Origin: Extensimonas soli
Lineage (GTDB): Bacteria > Pseudomonadota > Gammaproteobacteria > Burkholderiales > Burkholderiaceae_C
NCBI RefSeq assembly: GCF_029211265.1
Contig: NZ_JARGEL010000025.1
Span: forward strand, 1-35,612
DNA: 35,612 bases
Direction of reading: 5' to 3'
Shown here piece by piece: positions 1-10,037 of this stretch (position 1 is its first letter; every line of letters begins with the position of its first letter). Made by a program: the position numbers and the translations under genes. The notes beneath the pieces are model-generated. The model did not search any database. It was not told the DNA's origin and saw only the letters and a list, made by a program, of their open reading frames with translations.

Positions 1-1588
1 CGGGCGCGGCGCTCGCGGCGCGCAGTTGCACCGCGCGCTCGCCGCGCAGCACGGCGCGCGAGCCTTCGGTCAGGCACAGCGTGTCCACGCTGCGGCCGCC
101 TTCAAGCAGCACCTTGTGCACGCCCACCGCGCCCAGCGCCAGCAGCTGGCGCAGCACGCCGCGCAGCTGCGCTTCGCTGAACTCGGCGCCTATGCCGAAG
201 GTGGAAAGCCGCTCGTGCCCGAACTGTTCCACCTTTTCCGTCTTGCGCCCGCGCACGATGTCCAGGATGTGGCCCACGCCAAAGCTGATGCCGCTGGCCT
301 GCTGCGCGCGGTAGATGGCCGAGAGCAGCTTGCGCGCGGCCTCGGTGGCGTCCCACACTGCGGGCGGCGCGAGGCAATTGTCGCAATTGCCGCAGGGCGT
401 GGCCGCTTCGCCGAAGTAGCCCAGCAGGCGCACGCGGCGGCAGTCGGTGGCTTCGGCCAGCGCCAGCAGGGCGTCGAGCTTGCCGCGCAGCGTTTGCTTG
501 AACGCCTCCGCGGCGGGGCTTTCGTCGATCATGCGGCGCTGGTTGACCACGTCCTGCAGGCCATAGGCCATCCAGGCGTCGGCGGGCAGGCCATCGCGGC
601 CCGCGCGGCCGGTTTCCTGGTAGTAGCCCTCGATGTTCTTGGGCATATCGAGGTGCGCGACGAAGCGCACGTCCGGCTTGTCTATGCCCATGCCGAAGGC
701 GATGGTGGCGACCATCACCAGCCCCTCTTCGCGCAGGAATCGATCCTGGTGTTGCTGGCGCACCGCGTGCGCCAGGCCCGCGTGGTAGGGCAGCGCGGGG
801 ATGCCGGCCTCTTGCAGCAAGGTGGCGACTTCTTCGACGCGCCGGCGCGACTGGCAATAGACGATGCCGGCCTCGCCCGCGTGCTCCTGGCTGATGAAGC
901 GCAGCAGCTGCGCGGTCGGGTCCTTTTTTTCGACGATGCGGTAGCGGATGTTGGGGCGGTCGAAGCTGCTCACGAACTGGCGCGCGCTTTCGAGCTGCAG
1001 GCGTTCGACGATGTCGGCGCGCGTGAGCGCATCGGCCGTGGCGGTGAGGGCGATGCGTGGCACCTCGGGGTAGCGCTCGTGCAGCAGCGCGAGTGCGCGG
1101 TATTCGGGGCGAAAGTCGTGCCCCCACTGGCTCACGCAGTGCGCCTCGTCGATCGCGAACAGGCTCAGGTGCCCCTCGTGGTAGAGGCTGTCGAGCAGGC
1201 CCAGAAAGCGGGGCGTGTTGAGCCGCTCGGGCGCCACGTAGAGCAGCGTGAGCGCGCCGGCGAGCAGACGCAGCTCGACCTCCTGCGTGGCTTGGAAGTC
1301 CTGCGTCGAGTTGAGGTACGCGGCCTCGACGCCTGCTTCGTGCAGCGCGCCGACCTGGTCGTGCATGAGCGCGATCAGCGGCGAGACCACGATGGCCACA
1401 CCGCGCCCCTGCCGCTGACGCACGATGGCCGGAATCTGGTAGCACAGCGATTTGCCGCCGCCCGTGGGCATGAGCACCAGCGCATCGCCGCCGGCGATCA
1501 CGTGCTCGACGATGTCCTGCTGCGGGCCGCGGAACTGCTCGTAACCGAAGACCTCGTGCAGGACGCTGTGCGCGCAAAGGGATGACAC
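1..1588 (-). CDS. recQ: ATP-dependent DNA helicase RecQ (3' end runs off the window)
   Basis: Superfamily 2 3'-5' DNA helicase acting in recombination and repair at stalled forks. The minus frame from a GTG at 1588 reads about 529 residues without a stop to the window edge. Visible are the RecQ N-terminal motif [11 protein letters not shown] (residues 14-24), Walker A PTGGGKS (41-47), the DEAH box (147-150), the helicase C-terminal Gly-Arg-rich motif ending TGRAGRDG, and the RecQ zinc cysteines ending in CGNCDNC. A winged-helix region follows, and the usual HRDC domain would lie beyond position 1. The GTG start is the first candidate that preserves the N-terminal RecQ motif. It has no convincing ribosome binding site, and a palindromic repeat begins only about 8 bp upstream, so the start is uncertain. 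It lies downstream of cheZ in the same orientation but is probably a separate unit. Confidence 0.93.
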   Translation of the reverse strand, partial: MSSLCAHSVLHEVFGYEQFRGPQQDIVEHVIAGGDALVLMPTGGGKSLCYQIPAIVRQRQGRGVAIVVSPLIALMHDQVGALHEAGVEAAYLNSTQDFQATQEVELRLLAGALTLLYVAPERLNTPRFLGLLDSLYHEGHLSLFAIDEAHCVSQWGHDFRPEYRALALLHERYPEVPRIALTATADALTRADIVERLQLESARQFVSSFDRPNIRYRIVEKKDPTAQLLRFISQEHAGEAGIVYCQSRRRVEEVATLLQEAGIPALPYHAGLAHAVRQQHQDRFLREEGLVMVATIAFGMGIDKPDVRFVAHLDMPKNIEGYYQETGRAGRDGLPADAWMAYGLQDVVNQRRMIDESPAAEAFKQTLRGKLDALLALAEATDCRRVRLLGYFGEAATPCGNCDNCLAPPAVWDATEAARKLLSAIYRAQQASGISFGVGHILDIVRGRKTEKVEQFGHERLSTFGIGAEFSEAQLRGVLRQLLALGAVGVHKVLLEGGRSVDTLCLTEGSRAVLRGERAVQLRAASAAP

Positions 1589-1595
1589 TATATAT

Positions 1596-1640
1596 TTAGG
1601 AGCTATGAGCGCTTACCAGATAAGCGCTATAGGCTTATTT
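1596..1640. repeat. AT-rich palindromic intergenic repeat (AGCGCTTA hairpin)
   Basis: An 8-bp perfect stem AGCGCTTA (1608-1615) pairs with TAAGCGCT (1621-1628) around a 5-nt loop. The outer arms are imperfect (AGCTATG against CTATAGGCT) and a TTATTTTTG run follows. The AT-rich composition differs sharply from the GC-rich genes around it. From memory this resembles a dispersed repeat common between Comamonadaceae genes. Partial relatives occur at 5044-5080 and inside rsmB at 21589-21618. Confidence 0.6.
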
Positions 1641-1651
1641 TTGCATACATT

Positions 1652-1693
1652 GGCGCAGCCGAAAATTGGAATCTGACCCCAATTTTCTGCGCC
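1652..1693. repeat. Palindromic hairpin element just downstream of cheZ
   Basis: The left arm GGCGCAG-ccg-AAAATTGG (1652-1669) pairs with the right arm CCAATTTTCTGCGCC (1679-1693), a 15-bp stem with a 3-nt bulge. The loop plus the right arm reads as the GGGGTCAGATTCC-type sequence that I recall as a REP-like repeat in many proteobacteria. It starts 3 nt past the cheZ stop, so in cheZ mRNA it would form a 3' hairpin that could stabilise or end the transcript. There is no U-run after it. Confidence 0.5.
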
Positions 1694-1696
1694 TTT

Positions 1697-2341
1697 TCAA
1701 AAACCAAGGCTGGCCAGCAAGTCATCCACTTGCGATTGGCTGGTCACGACGTCGGGCGTGTGCTCGGGGTCCACCACCGGGCCGGGCAGGTGCGGGCGCT
1801 CGGTTTGCGCCGGCATGGCGGGCATGGGGGCATCCGCCGGCGCCGTCTGGATCAGCAACTCCACCAGCTGCCGCTCCAGCGTCGCCGTGAGGTTGACGAC
1901 GCGCGCAATCACCTGGCCCGTGAGGTCGTGAAAATCCTGCGCCATCATGATTTCGGTCAGGTGCGTGTCGGCCTCCTGGGCAAACCGCTCCATGTCCAGC
2001 AGGTAGTTCATCACCTCGCCCTTGGCGACGGCGGCCACGGGGTCTTTGATCAGCAGCGCCTTGACGCGCAGCGTTTGCGCCGTGATGTGATCGTTTTGCG
2101 CCTTGGCCTGCTCGACGTGGCTGAGCACCTTTTCGGCAGCCTCCCCCGTGAGCCGGGCGATGTAGGACAGCCGGCTTTGCGCGTCGGGCAGCTCGCCCAT
2201 GGAACTGCGCAGCCGATCGGCAAAACCGAGCTCGTTGAGCGCGTCGTGCAACTGGCGCGCGAGGCGGCCGATTTTGTGGTGGACGTCGTCCGCGCTGCCC
2301 GCAGCATCCGCTGCGCCAGCGCCATCGTCAGGCGCCGTCAT
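1697..2341 (-). CDS. cheZ: Protein phosphatase CheZ
   Basis: Dephosphorylates CheY-P to terminate the chemotactic signal at the flagellar motor. The protein has 214 residues, the usual CheZ size. The long central helices carry the catalytic signature QDFHDLTGQ (135-143), whose Gln143 and Asp139 match E. coli Gln147 and Asp143. The C-terminal tail [11 protein letters not shown] (204-214) is the CheY-binding peptide, joined by a Pro-rich linker (about 168-198). The ATG overlaps the cheY stop as ATGA, so the two are translationally coupled. It is the last gene of the motA-motB-cheY-cheZ run. Confidence 0.95.
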   Translation of the reverse strand: MTAPDDGAGAADAAGSADDVHHKIGRLARQLHDALNELGFADRLRSSMGELPDAQSRLSYIARLTGEAAEKVLSHVEQAKAQNDHITAQTLRVKALLIKDPVAAVAKGEVMNYLLDMERFAQEADTHLTEIMMAQDFHDLTGQVIARVVNLTATLERQLVELLIQTAPADAPMPAMPAQTERPHLPGPVVDPEHTPDVVTSQSQVDDLLASLGF

Positions 2342-2733
2342 GCTTTGCCCAGCCCCATCTTCTGCAGAATCAGGCCCACCTTTTCTTCCAGCGTGGCCTT
2401 GGTGAAGGGCTTGACGATGTAGCCCGCTGCACCGCCCTGCGCCGCGGCCACGATGTCTTCCTTGCGCGCCTCGGCGGTCACCATGAGCACGGGCAGATGC
2501 TTGAGCTGCTCGTCCTTCTTGATTTCCTTGAGCAGTTCGAAGCCGTTCATGTTGGGCATGTTGATGTCGGTGACGACGAAATCGAACTTGCTGCTGCGCA
2601 ACTTGTTGAGCGCGGCCACGCCGTCCTCGGCCTCGTCGGCGTCGGGGTAGCCGCTCTCCTTGAGCAGATTGCGCACGATGCGGCGCATCGTGGAAAAATC
2701 ATCGACGATCAAAAAACGAAGGGCATGGCTCAC
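2338..2733 (-). CDS. cheY: Chemotaxis response regulator CheY
   Basis: Single-domain receiver protein of 131 residues that binds the flagellar switch when phosphorylated. The acidic pair Asp11/Asp12, phospho-acceptor Asp56 (VVTDINMP), Thr86, Tyr105 and Lys108 (YIVKPF) are all present and at classical CheY spacing. The start is a GTG at 2733 (VSHALRF). The open frame runs on upstream, but that extension overlaps motB and has no CheY homology. It is followed with a 4-bp overlap by cheZ. Upstream is a 74-nt gap after motB, with no cheA or cheW in between, so its kinase must be encoded elsewhere. Confidence 0.95.
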   Translation of the reverse strand: MSHALRFLIVDDFSTMRRIVRNLLKESGYPDADEAEDGVAALNKLRSSKFDFVVTDINMPNMNGFELLKEIKKDEQLKHLPVLMVTAEARKEDIVAAAQGGAAGYIVKPFTKATLEEKVGLILQKMGLGKA

Positions 2734-2807
2734 GTCGGGGACCCTTTCGGTCAGGAATGGCGCAGGATGGCCAAGATGGTTAAACGCACCGCTATTGTGA
2801 CAACTCG

Positions 2808-3746
2808 TTACGGCTGCGCGGTCGAGGCGGGATTTTCGCTCTTTTGCGCCGCCAATTCTGCCGCAGGCACGATCACAGGTTTTTTGTTCAGCAGGCGCTC
2901 TTCGGCCTCGTGCGTGAGCACCGTGATGGTGATGCGCCGGTTGAGCGGCGCGCGCGGGTTGTCGGGCTCGAGCAGGTCGCTGGCCGCAAGCCCCACCACG
3001 CGCGCAAGCTTGGCCTCGGGCATGCCGGCTGCGATCAGCTCGCGCCGTGCGGCGTTCGCGCGGTCGACCGAGAGCTCCCAATTGCTGTAGCCGCGCTCGC
3101 CGTTGGTGTAGGGTGTGGCGTCGGTGTGGCCCGCCAGGCTGATGCTGGTGTCCACGTCGCTCAGCGCTGCGCCGATCGCATGCAGGATGTCGCGCATGTA
3201 GGGCTTGACCACGGCGCTGCCGCTGTCGAACATGGGGCGGTTCTGCTCGTCCACGATCTGCACCTGCAGGCCGTCGGGCGTCAGGTCTATGCGGATCTGC
3301 GAACGGTATTCGTTGAGGCGCGGGTTGGCAGTGATCGCGGCGTCCAGGCGCTTTTGCAGTGCCTTGATGCGCGCGGTGTCGTCGCGCGCGCGCCCGACGT
3401 GGGGCGTATCGACATTGCGAGTGGGGTCCTTGTCCGCCTTGGCATCCGCGCGCCGCACCTGGCCGTGCACCTTGGACAAGTCGTTGCCCCCGCCGGGAAT
3501 GATGCTCGAACTGTTGCCCGCCCCGCTGCCGCCCGACATCGACAGCTTGAGCGGCGAACTGAAGTAGTCTGCGATGCCCTTGCGGTCGCCCTCGGTGGTC
3601 GATCCCAGCAGCCACATCACGAGAAAGAACGCCATCATGGCCGTCATGAAATCGGCGTAGGCGATCTTCCAGGCGCCGCCGTGCGCCGCGTGGCCGCCCT
3701 TCTTGACGCGCTTGATGATGATGGGCTGGAGTTTCTTGTCGGCCAT
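2808..3746 (-). CDS. motB: Flagellar motor stator protein MotB
   Basis: Forms the stator with MotA and anchors it to peptidoglycan. 312 residues. A basic N-terminus is followed by one transmembrane helix (about 29-48) containing the ion-conducting Asp32 in [11 protein letters not shown], at the same residue number as E. coli. A low-complexity Ser/Gly periplasmic linker follows, then an OmpA-like peptidoglycan-binding domain (about 150-285) with [18 protein letters not shown] and NRRITI motifs. It starts 51 nt after motA in the same orientation. The Shine-Dalgarno is poor, which may mean coupling to motA. The predicted coupling ion is H+, by family resemblance only. Confidence 0.96.
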   Translation of the reverse strand: MADKKLQPIIIKRVKKGGHAAHGGAWKIAYADFMTAMMAFFLVMWLLGSTTEGDRKGIADYFSSPLKLSMSGGSGAGNSSSIIPGGGNDLSKVHGQVRRADAKADKDPTRNVDTPHVGRARDDTARIKALQKRLDAAITANPRLNEYRSQIRIDLTPDGLQVQIVDEQNRPMFDSGSAVVKPYMRDILHAIGAALSDVDTSISLAGHTDATPYTNGERGYSNWELSVDRANAARRELIAAGMPEAKLARVVGLAASDLLEPDNPRAPLNRRITITVLTHEAEERLLNKKPVIVPAAELAAQKSENPASTAQP

Positions 3747-3797
3747 GGCGTGGTCTGTCAGCAGAAAACCGCAGGTCGATGAGGCAGTGGCACGGCT

Positions 3798-4658
3798 TTA
3801 TTTCTTGCCGCGCACGTGGTTTTCGAGCTCGGCAAAATCCGGCCGATCTCCCGAAAACAGCACCTTGCGGCCAAACTCTATGGCCGTTGCCGGGTTGTAG
3901 CCCTGCATGCTCGCCAGCAGCGTGCTCTTGATGCACAGCAGCTCTTTGCCGGCATCTTCCACCTTCTGCTCGATCAGCGCCGCCAGTGGCTCGACAAAGG
4001 CGTAGGCCAGCAAAATCCCCAGAAACGTGCCCACCAATGCGGACCCGACCATGGCCCCGAGCACCGCAGGCGGCTGCCCCACCGAGCCCATGGTGTTCAC
4101 CACGCCCAGCACCGCGGCCACGATACCGAACGCCGGCAAGCCCCCCGCCACACGGTTGAGCGCGGCCACGGGCGCATGCACTTCTTCGTGGTGGGTGTCG
4201 ATCTCGTTGTCCATCAGCGATTCGATCTCATGCGCATTGAGGTTGCCCGACACCATCATGCGCAGGTAGTCGGTCGTGAACTCGATCACATGGTGGTCTT
4301 TGCCCACGGTGGGATATTTGCTGAAAACTTCCGACTCCTGCGGCGCGTCCACGTCTTTTTCGATCGCCATCAACCCTTCCTTGCGGGCCTTTTGCAAAAT
4401 TTCGTAGAGCATGGACATGAGCTCCAGATAGCGCGCCTTGGTGTATTTGGAACTCTTGAGCACGCCGCCCAGCGCCTTGAGTGTGGCTTTGACGACCTTG
4501 GGCTGGTTGCTCACCAAAAACGCCCCCACGGCCGCGCCGCCTATGGTGGCCAGCTCAAAGGGCAGCGCGTGCAGCACCACCATGATGTTCCCGCCGTGCA
4601 ATATGAACACGCCGAAAACGCACACCAGGCTGAGAACATAACCAATGATGACGAACAT
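3798..4658 (-). CDS. motA: Flagellar motor stator protein MotA
   Basis: Ion-channel subunit of the stator complex. 286 residues with four membrane segments: two near the N-terminus (about 2-20 and 34-50) and two near the C-terminus (about 172-192 and 201-224). Arg92 and Glu100 in the cytoplasmic loop, which touch FliG, and Pro175 and Pro224 near the channel match E. coli Arg90, Glu98, Pro173 and Pro222 with a constant +2 offset. The ATG at 4658 gives the family-typical MFVIIGYV start. No good ribosome binding site is seen on this strand. No flhDC lies upstream; instead there is a repeat-rich spacer. Confidence 0.96.
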   Translation of the reverse strand: MFVIIGYVLSLVCVFGVFILHGGNIMVVLHALPFELATIGGAAVGAFLVSNQPKVVKATLKALGGVLKSSKYTKARYLELMSMLYEILQKARKEGLMAIEKDVDAPQESEVFSKYPTVGKDHHVIEFTTDYLRMMVSGNLNAHEIESLMDNEIDTHHEEVHAPVAALNRVAGGLPAFGIVAAVLGVVNTMGSVGQPPAVLGAMVGSALVGTFLGILLAYAFVEPLAALIEQKVEDAGKELLCIKSTLLASMQGYNPATAIEFGRKVLFSGDRPDFAELENHVRGKK

Positions 4659-4871
4659 GCGGGCTGAAGGAGGTCGGGGGCTATGGCAACGGCGCCGGCG
4701 CGCACGCCGCCCAAGCCAGCAGCATGCAACAAGCCCGAATGTATCGGATCAATGCGCTCTCATTGCTATGAAAACAAGGGATTTACCCGGCATTTCGCGG
4801 CCTGCACCACGAACCCGGGTTATTCCAGCAGCCGGACGACAAAACCGCCAGATTTTAGGTATTTTTGGCCT

Positions 4872-5040
4872 CTAGGAGCCTGTCGGACTTTGGGCGTCGA
4901 AAGCGAGAATGGGCCCCAGCGAGGCCAGTTTTTGCCGGATTCGCCGCCCCATAGCGGGACTATGGGGCAAGAAGACGGTAAAAAATGGGCCGCTGCGGCG
5001 CATTCGCAGCCGACGCTTCCAAAGTCCGACAGGCTCCTAG
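4872..5040. mobile_element. 169-bp palindromic element A, 22-bp perfect inverted ends
   Basis: 4872-4893 (CTAGGAGCC...TTTGG) is the exact reverse complement of 5019-5040. The pairing continues imperfectly inward through matching GCGTCG, GAATG and GGCC blocks. At the exact centre sits a second perfect hairpin, GCCCCATAG (4946-4954) with CTATGGGGC (4960-4968) around a 5-nt loop. The whole element can fold into one long hairpin. The ends CTAG...CTAG are compatible with a TA target duplication. No coding capacity. It shares architecture with the element at 11048-11208. Best described as a MITE or REPIN-like unit. Confidence 0.75.
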
Positions 5041-5043
5041 CCA

Positions 5044-5080
5044 TTGATATGCAAGCACAAGCAGCTATCAATATAAAAGC
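5044..5080. repeat. AT-rich dispersed repeat copy
   Basis: Contains the inverted pair TTGATA (5044-5049) and TATCAA (5066-5071) around GCAAGCACAAGCAGC. Its 30-nt core (5051-5080) matches a stretch inside rsmB (complement of 21589-21618) at 26 of 30 positions. It sits immediately 3' of argC. Confidence 0.55.
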
Positions 5081-5089
5081 AACAGAGAC

Positions 5090-6022
5090 TCAACAACCCA
5101 GCATCAGCTGCAAATTCTGCACCGCCGCGCCGCTCGCGCCCTTGCCCAGGTTGTCCAGGCGCGCGACCAGCACCGCCTGGCGCTCGGCCTCGTGGGCATA
5201 CACGCGCAGCTCGAGCCGGTTGGTGTCGTTCACGGCCACCGCGTCAAGCCGGCCGTCCGGCGTGGGCGGCAGCACCTGCACCCACTGCGCCGGCGTGTTG
5301 CTGCGCGCGTAGTGGCTGGCAAGCGCGTCGTGCAGGTCGCTCGCCCTGGGCGCGCCGGGCAACAAGTCCAGGTGCAGCGGCACCTGCACCAGCATGCCCT
5401 GGCGAAAGTTGCCCACGCTGGGCACGAAGATCGGGCGGCGCGTAAGGCCGGCGTAGCGCATGATCTCGGGCAGGTGCTTGTGCTGCAGTGTGAGCGCGTA
5501 AAGCTCGAACGGCGCCGCCGTGCCCTGCTCATACGCCTCGATCATGCTGCGCCCGCCGCCCGAATAGCCGCTCACGGCAGGCAGCGCAAGCGCAAAGTCC
5601 GGCGGCACCAGCCCCGCGTCCACCAGCGGGCGCAGCAGCGCGATCGCGCCGGTCGCATAGCAACCGGGGTTCGCCACACGCTGCGCCGCGCGCACGGCAT
5701 CTGCCTGGCCCGCCACCAGTTCAGGAAAGCCGAACACCCAGCCCGGCGCCGTGCGGTGCGCGGTGCTCGCGTCGATCACCTTGATCGTGCGGCCCGTGGC
5801 GGCCTCAGCCTGCTCGACCAGGGCCACGCTCTCGCGCGCCGCGTCGTCGTGCAGGCACAGCACCACCAGGTCCGCCTCGGCCAGCAGCGCGCGCTTGGCC
5901 GCCGGGTCCTTGCGCTGCTCGGGCGCGATGCTCAGCAGCGCGATCTGCGGCATGGCCTGCAGGCGCTCGCGGATTTGCAGGCCCGTGGTGCCGGCCTCGC
6001 CGTCTATGAATACCTTGAACAT
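5090..6022 (-). CDS. argC: N-acetyl-gamma-glutamyl-phosphate reductase, short (type 2) form
   Basis: Third step of arginine biosynthesis: NADPH-dependent reduction of N-acetylglutamyl phosphate to the semialdehyde. 310 residues, matching the short type 2 ArgC class rather than the 340-residue type. The Rossmann start is [17 protein letters not shown] (residues 5-21), the catalytic cysteine is Cys121 in ANPGCYATG, and the C-terminal domain carries [11 protein letters not shown] and [13 protein letters not shown] at 6022 is preceded by a good AAGGAAGG ribosome binding site, so the longer open frame upstream is not used. It is a monocistronic-looking gene divergent from sucC, with a 155-bp shared promoter region. 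Confidence 0.95.
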   Translation of the reverse strand: MFKVFIDGEAGTTGLQIRERLQAMPQIALLSIAPEQRKDPAAKRALLAEADLVVLCLHDDAARESVALVEQAEAATGRTIKVIDASTAHRTAPGWVFGFPELVAGQADAVRAAQRVANPGCYATGAIALLRPLVDAGLVPPDFALALPAVSGYSGGGRSMIEAYEQGTAAPFELYALTLQHKHLPEIMRYAGLTRRPIFVPSVGNFRQGMLVQVPLHLDLLPGAPRASDLHDALASHYARSNTPAQWVQVLPPTPDGRLDAVAVNDTNRLELRVYAHEAERQAVLVARLDNLGKGASGAAVQNLQLMLGC

Positions 6023-6177
6023 GAACCTTCCTTCCAGATGCGTTTTGCCTTCGCGGGCGCACAAATGATGCGCCGCAGCATGATACATTCGCCAGTTGCC
6101 ATGTCCCTTGTCACTGACAGCCTGTGGTTCTTGGCTCGACAGACGGGCTGTTGTCATCCTTCCCTGAGAGAGGCCTC

Positions 6178-7341
<1,164 letters not shown>

Positions 7342-7392
7342 AAACAAAAGGCGCGGGCGCACACTGCCGCATCAGCAAGATCAGGAAAAGCC

Positions 7393-8292
7393 ATGTCGAT
7401 CTACATCAACAAAGACACCAAAGTCATCACCCAGGGCATCACCGGCAAGACCGGCCAGTTCCACACCGAAAAATGCCAGGAATACGCCAACGGCAAAAAC
7501 TGCTTCGTCGCCGGCGTGAACCCCAAAAAGGCCGGTGAGTCGATTTTCAACATCCCCATCTACGCCTCGGTCAAAGAGGCCGCGCAGCAGACCGGCGCTA
7601 CCGTCTCGGTCATCTACGTGCCCCCGGCCGGAGCCGCCGAAGCCATCTGGGAAGCCGTCGAGGCCGACCTGGACCTCGTGGTCTGCATCACCGAGGGCAT
7701 CCCCGTGCGCGACATGCTCGTCGTGCGCAACAAAATGAAGGCCAAGGTCGCCGCCGGCGGCAAAGAGACTTTGCTGCTCGGCCCCAACTGCCCCGGCCTC
7801 ATCACCCCTGACGAGATCAAGATCGGCATCATGCCCGGCCACATCCACCGCAAGGGCCGCGTCGGCGTGGTCAGCCGCTCGGGCACGCTCACCTACGAAG
7901 CCGTGGCCATGCTCACCGAAGTGGGTCTGGGCCAGTCGAGCGCCGTGGGCATTGGCGGCGACCCGATCAACGGCCTCAAGCACCTCGACGTGATGAAAGC
8001 CTTCAACGACGACCCCGAAACCGACGCCGTCATCATGATCGGCGAGATCGGCGGCCCCGACGAAGCCATCGCCGCGCGCTGGTGCAAGGAAAACATGCAA
8101 AAACCCATCATCGGCTTCATCGCCGGCGTCACCGCCCCGCCCGGCAAGCGCATGGGCCACGCGGGCGCGCTCATCGCAGGCGGCGCCGACACGGCCGAGG
8201 CCAAGCTCGCCGTGATGGAAGAATGCGGCTTCATCGTCACGCGCAACCCCTCCGAGCTCGGCAAACTCGCCAAGGCGGCACTCAAGAAGTAA
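7393..8292 (+). CDS. sucD: Succinyl-CoA synthetase alpha subunit
   Basis: Carries the CoA-binding site and the phosphohistidine intermediate. 299 residues. The CoA-binding loop GITGKTGQ is at 15-22, GPNCPGLI at 130-137, and the active-site histidine is His256 in [10 protein letters not shown]. An IGEIGG loop (216-221) faces the beta subunit. It is co-oriented with sucC and closed by a strong intrinsic terminator 27 nt downstream, so sucCD is a two-gene operon. Confidence 0.97.
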   Translation: MSIYINKDTKVITQGITGKTGQFHTEKCQEYANGKNCFVAGVNPKKAGESIFNIPIYASVKEAAQQTGATVSVIYVPPAGAAEAIWEAVEADLDLVVCITEGIPVRDMLVVRNKMKAKVAAGGKETLLLGPNCPGLITPDEIKIGIMPGHIHRKGRVGVVSRSGTLTYEAVAMLTEVGLGQSSAVGIGGDPINGLKHLDVMKAFNDDPETDAVIMIGEIGGPDEAIAARWCKENMQKPIIGFIAGVTAPPGKRMGHAGALIAGGADTAEAKLAVMEECGFIVTRNPSELGKLAKAALKK

Positions 8293-8318
8293 GCACTTCC
8301 CCGCCCTGGTTCATCCCC

Positions 8319-8356
8319 AAGCGCCCGCAACTTCGGTTCCGGGCGCTTTGTTTTGT
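8319..8356 (+). terminator. Rho-independent terminator of sucCD
   Basis: A 9-bp perfect stem AAGCGCCCG (8319-8327) pairs with CGGGCGCTT (8340-8348) around a 12-nt loop, followed by TGTTTTGTG. Confidence 0.85.
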
Positions 8357-8392
8357 GTTACAAAGTCCTGACGAAATTCTGAAAAATCTGTC

Positions 8393-9085
8393 ATGGAGTC
8401 CCTGCAAACCGCCGCCTTCTGGCTCGGTCTGTTCAAGATCGTCTGGATCAACATCATCCTCTCGGGCGACAACGCCGTGGTGATTGCGCTCGCCGCGCGC
8501 ACGCTGCCTGCGCCGCAGCAAAAAAAGGCCGTCTTCTGGGGCTCGGGCGCTGCCGTGGTGCTGCGCATCGCACTCACCGTGGTCGCGGCCAGGTTGCTTG
8601 GCCTTGCATACCTGCAAATCGTCGGCGGCTGCCTGCTGCTGTGGATAGGCCTGCAGTTGCTGCGCGATGAAGAGGCGGAAGGCGAAGACTCCGCCGCCCG
8701 CAGCCACAGCCACCTGTTCGGCGCCATACGCACCATCCTCATCGCCGACCTGGTCATGAGCCTGGACAACGTCATCGGCGTGGCCGCCGCCGCGCAGGGC
8801 GATTTGCTGCTGCTGGCGCTCGGCCTGGCCGTGAGCATTCCGCTCGTCATCTTCGGCAGCAGCTTCATGATCCGGCTCATGGCGCGCTTTCCGATGATCG
8901 TCGTGCTTGGCGCGGGCCTGATCGGCTGGGTCGGCGGCGAGACCATCGCCAGCGACGTGGCGCTGCACGACTTCAGCGCAAGCCACCCCGCACTGCACTA
9001 CCTCGCCGCCGCGCTGGGCGCAGCCCTGGTGGTGGGCGTGGGCAGGCTCTGGCAAGGCCGCACCCCGCCGCCTGCCGGCACCTGA
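8393..9085 (+). CDS. TerC/YjbE-family integral membrane protein
   Basis: Inner-membrane protein of 230 residues with about seven hydrophobic segments. It has the two family-defining Asp-Asn motifs: LSGDNAVVIALA (Asp26, Asn27) and ADLVMSLDNVIGVAA (Asp119, Asp125, Asn126). A short acidic/His-rich cytoplasmic loop (about 91-107) separates the two halves, which look like an internal duplication. Relatives have been implicated in tellurite resistance and in Mn2+ export or metalation of secreted proteins; which applies here cannot be read from the sequence. The 5' leader after the sucCD terminator is about 36 nt, too short for a yybP-ykoY-type riboswitch. Confidence 0.88.
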   Translation: MESLQTAAFWLGLFKIVWINIILSGDNAVVIALAARTLPAPQQKKAVFWGSGAAVVLRIALTVVAARLLGLAYLQIVGGCLLLWIGLQLLRDEEAEGEDSAARSHSHLFGAIRTILIADLVMSLDNVIGVAAAAQGDLLLLALGLAVSIPLVIFGSSFMIRLMARFPMIVVLGAGLIGWVGGETIASDVALHDFSASHPALHYLAAALGAALVVGVGRLWQGRTPPPAGT

Positions 9086-9133
9086 ACCGCGCCCCGCCGC
9101 CACACGCACGCACCCAGCCCCCACGCCGCCGCC

Positions 9134-9967
9134 ATGCGCTACGACTTTGCTACCCGCACCGACCGCGGCCGGGTGCGTCCCAACAACGAGGACGCCGCCG
9201 CCTTCGACCGCGCCACCCAGCTCGCGCTGCTTGCCGACGGCATGGGCGGCTACAACGCCGGCGAAGTCGCCAGCGCCATGGCCATCGCCACGGTGCGCGC
9301 CGACATCGCCCAGTGGCATGCCCAGGCCGGCCCGCTGGCATCGGCCGAGGGGGCGCGCGCCGCCCTGCAGGCCAGCATCGGCCACGCCAACCACCGCATC
9401 TGGCACGCAGCACACACCCAGCCCGCCTGTGCGGGCATGGGCACCACCTTCGTGGCGGCGCTGTTCGTGCGCCAGCAGCTCGTCCTCGCGCACATTGGCG
9501 ACTCGCGCTGCTACCGCCTGCGCGCGGGCACGCTGCAGCAGCTCACGCGCGACCACTCCTGGCTGCAAGAGCAGATCGACGCCGGCCTGCTCACCCCCGC
9601 GCAGGCCGCCACCCTGGGCATGCGCAACCTGATCACACGCGCCCTGGGCAGCGAGCCGCATGCCGCGGCCGACATCAACGAATTCACCGTCGCGGAGCAC
9701 GACCTGTACCTGCTGTGCTCGGACGGCCTGACCGACATGGTTGCCGACGCCGAACTGGCCGAAATCCTGCGCGCCCCCATGCCGCTCACTGAAAAAACCG
9801 CCCTGCTCATAGACAGCGCCAACGCACACGGCGGGCGCGACAACATCAGCGTGCTGCTGGTGCAGGCCAAGGTCGGCGCCCGCATCGGAACCAAGGTCGC
9901 GGGGGCCGTTCGTGCCAAGGCCGGCGCCGCCAAACGCGGTATCCTCACACGCTGGCGTTCCGCCTGA
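9134..9967 (+). CDS. PP2C-type Ser/Thr protein phosphatase (Stp1-like)
   Basis: Metal-dependent phosphatase of 277 residues that removes phosphate from Ser/Thr. The PPM metal ligands are intact: RPNNED (15-20), LADGMGG (33-39; Asp35), AHIGDSRCYRL (119-129), LCSDGLTDMV (194-203; Asp197) and GGRDNISVLL (233-242; Asp236). The catalytic domain is followed by about 30 basic Ala/Lys/Arg-rich residues. There is no recognisable ribosome binding site. An FHA protein follows 70 nt later, the classical partner in Hanks-type kinase circuits, but no kinase gene is present in the window. Confidence 0.92.
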   Translation: MRYDFATRTDRGRVRPNNEDAAAFDRATQLALLADGMGGYNAGEVASAMAIATVRADIAQWHAQAGPLASAEGARAALQASIGHANHRIWHAAHTQPACAGMGTTFVAALFVRQQLVLAHIGDSRCYRLRAGTLQQLTRDHSWLQEQIDAGLLTPAQAATLGMRNLITRALGSEPHAAADINEFTVAEHDLYLLCSDGLTDMVADAELAEILRAPMPLTEKTALLIDSANAHGGRDNISVLLVQAKVGARIGTKVAGAVRAKAGAAKRGILTRWRSA

Positions 9968-10037
9968 CACCCTGGCCCAGGCCGCCGCAGCCGCACACCA
10001 CCTATACGACACACAAAAACCATCAGGAGCCCAAGCC

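Larger units (their letters stand above)
4659..5089. other. Repeat-filled spacer between motA and argC
   Basis: This 431-nt stretch contains no convincing gene. It must hold the motA promoter on the minus strand. A TCCGATAC sequence (complement of 4741-4748) matches 6 of 8 positions of a sigma-28 -10 box, but its -35 partner is poor. The argC-proximal half is occupied by a 169-bp hairpin element (4872-5040) and a second short AT-rich repeat (5044-5080) that ends about 10 bp from the argC stop codon. Confidence 0.6.

Noticed and set aside
102-1577. Minus-strand frame of 491 codons over recQ rich in Arg/Ala
   Set aside because: It is a shifted frame of the real recQ gene; the RecQ motifs are in the frame starting at GTG 1588.
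4735-4790. Sigma-28 promoter for motA
   Set aside because: TCCGATAC on the minus strand resembles the -10 box, but at the correct 15-nt spacing the -35 is poor (CATAGCA-like), so it is not listed as a feature.
4683-5312. Plus-strand frame of 209 codons with an AAGGAGG-like site upstream, spanning the motA-argC spacer
   Set aside because: It runs through the palindromic element and into antisense argC, and its composition changes at each boundary. The AAGGAGG lies antisense to the motA leader.
8350-8392. Manganese riboswitch (yybP-ykoY) upstream of the TerC-family gene
   Set aside because: Only about 36 nt separate the sucCD terminator from the start codon, too short for the aptamer, and no matching stems are visible.
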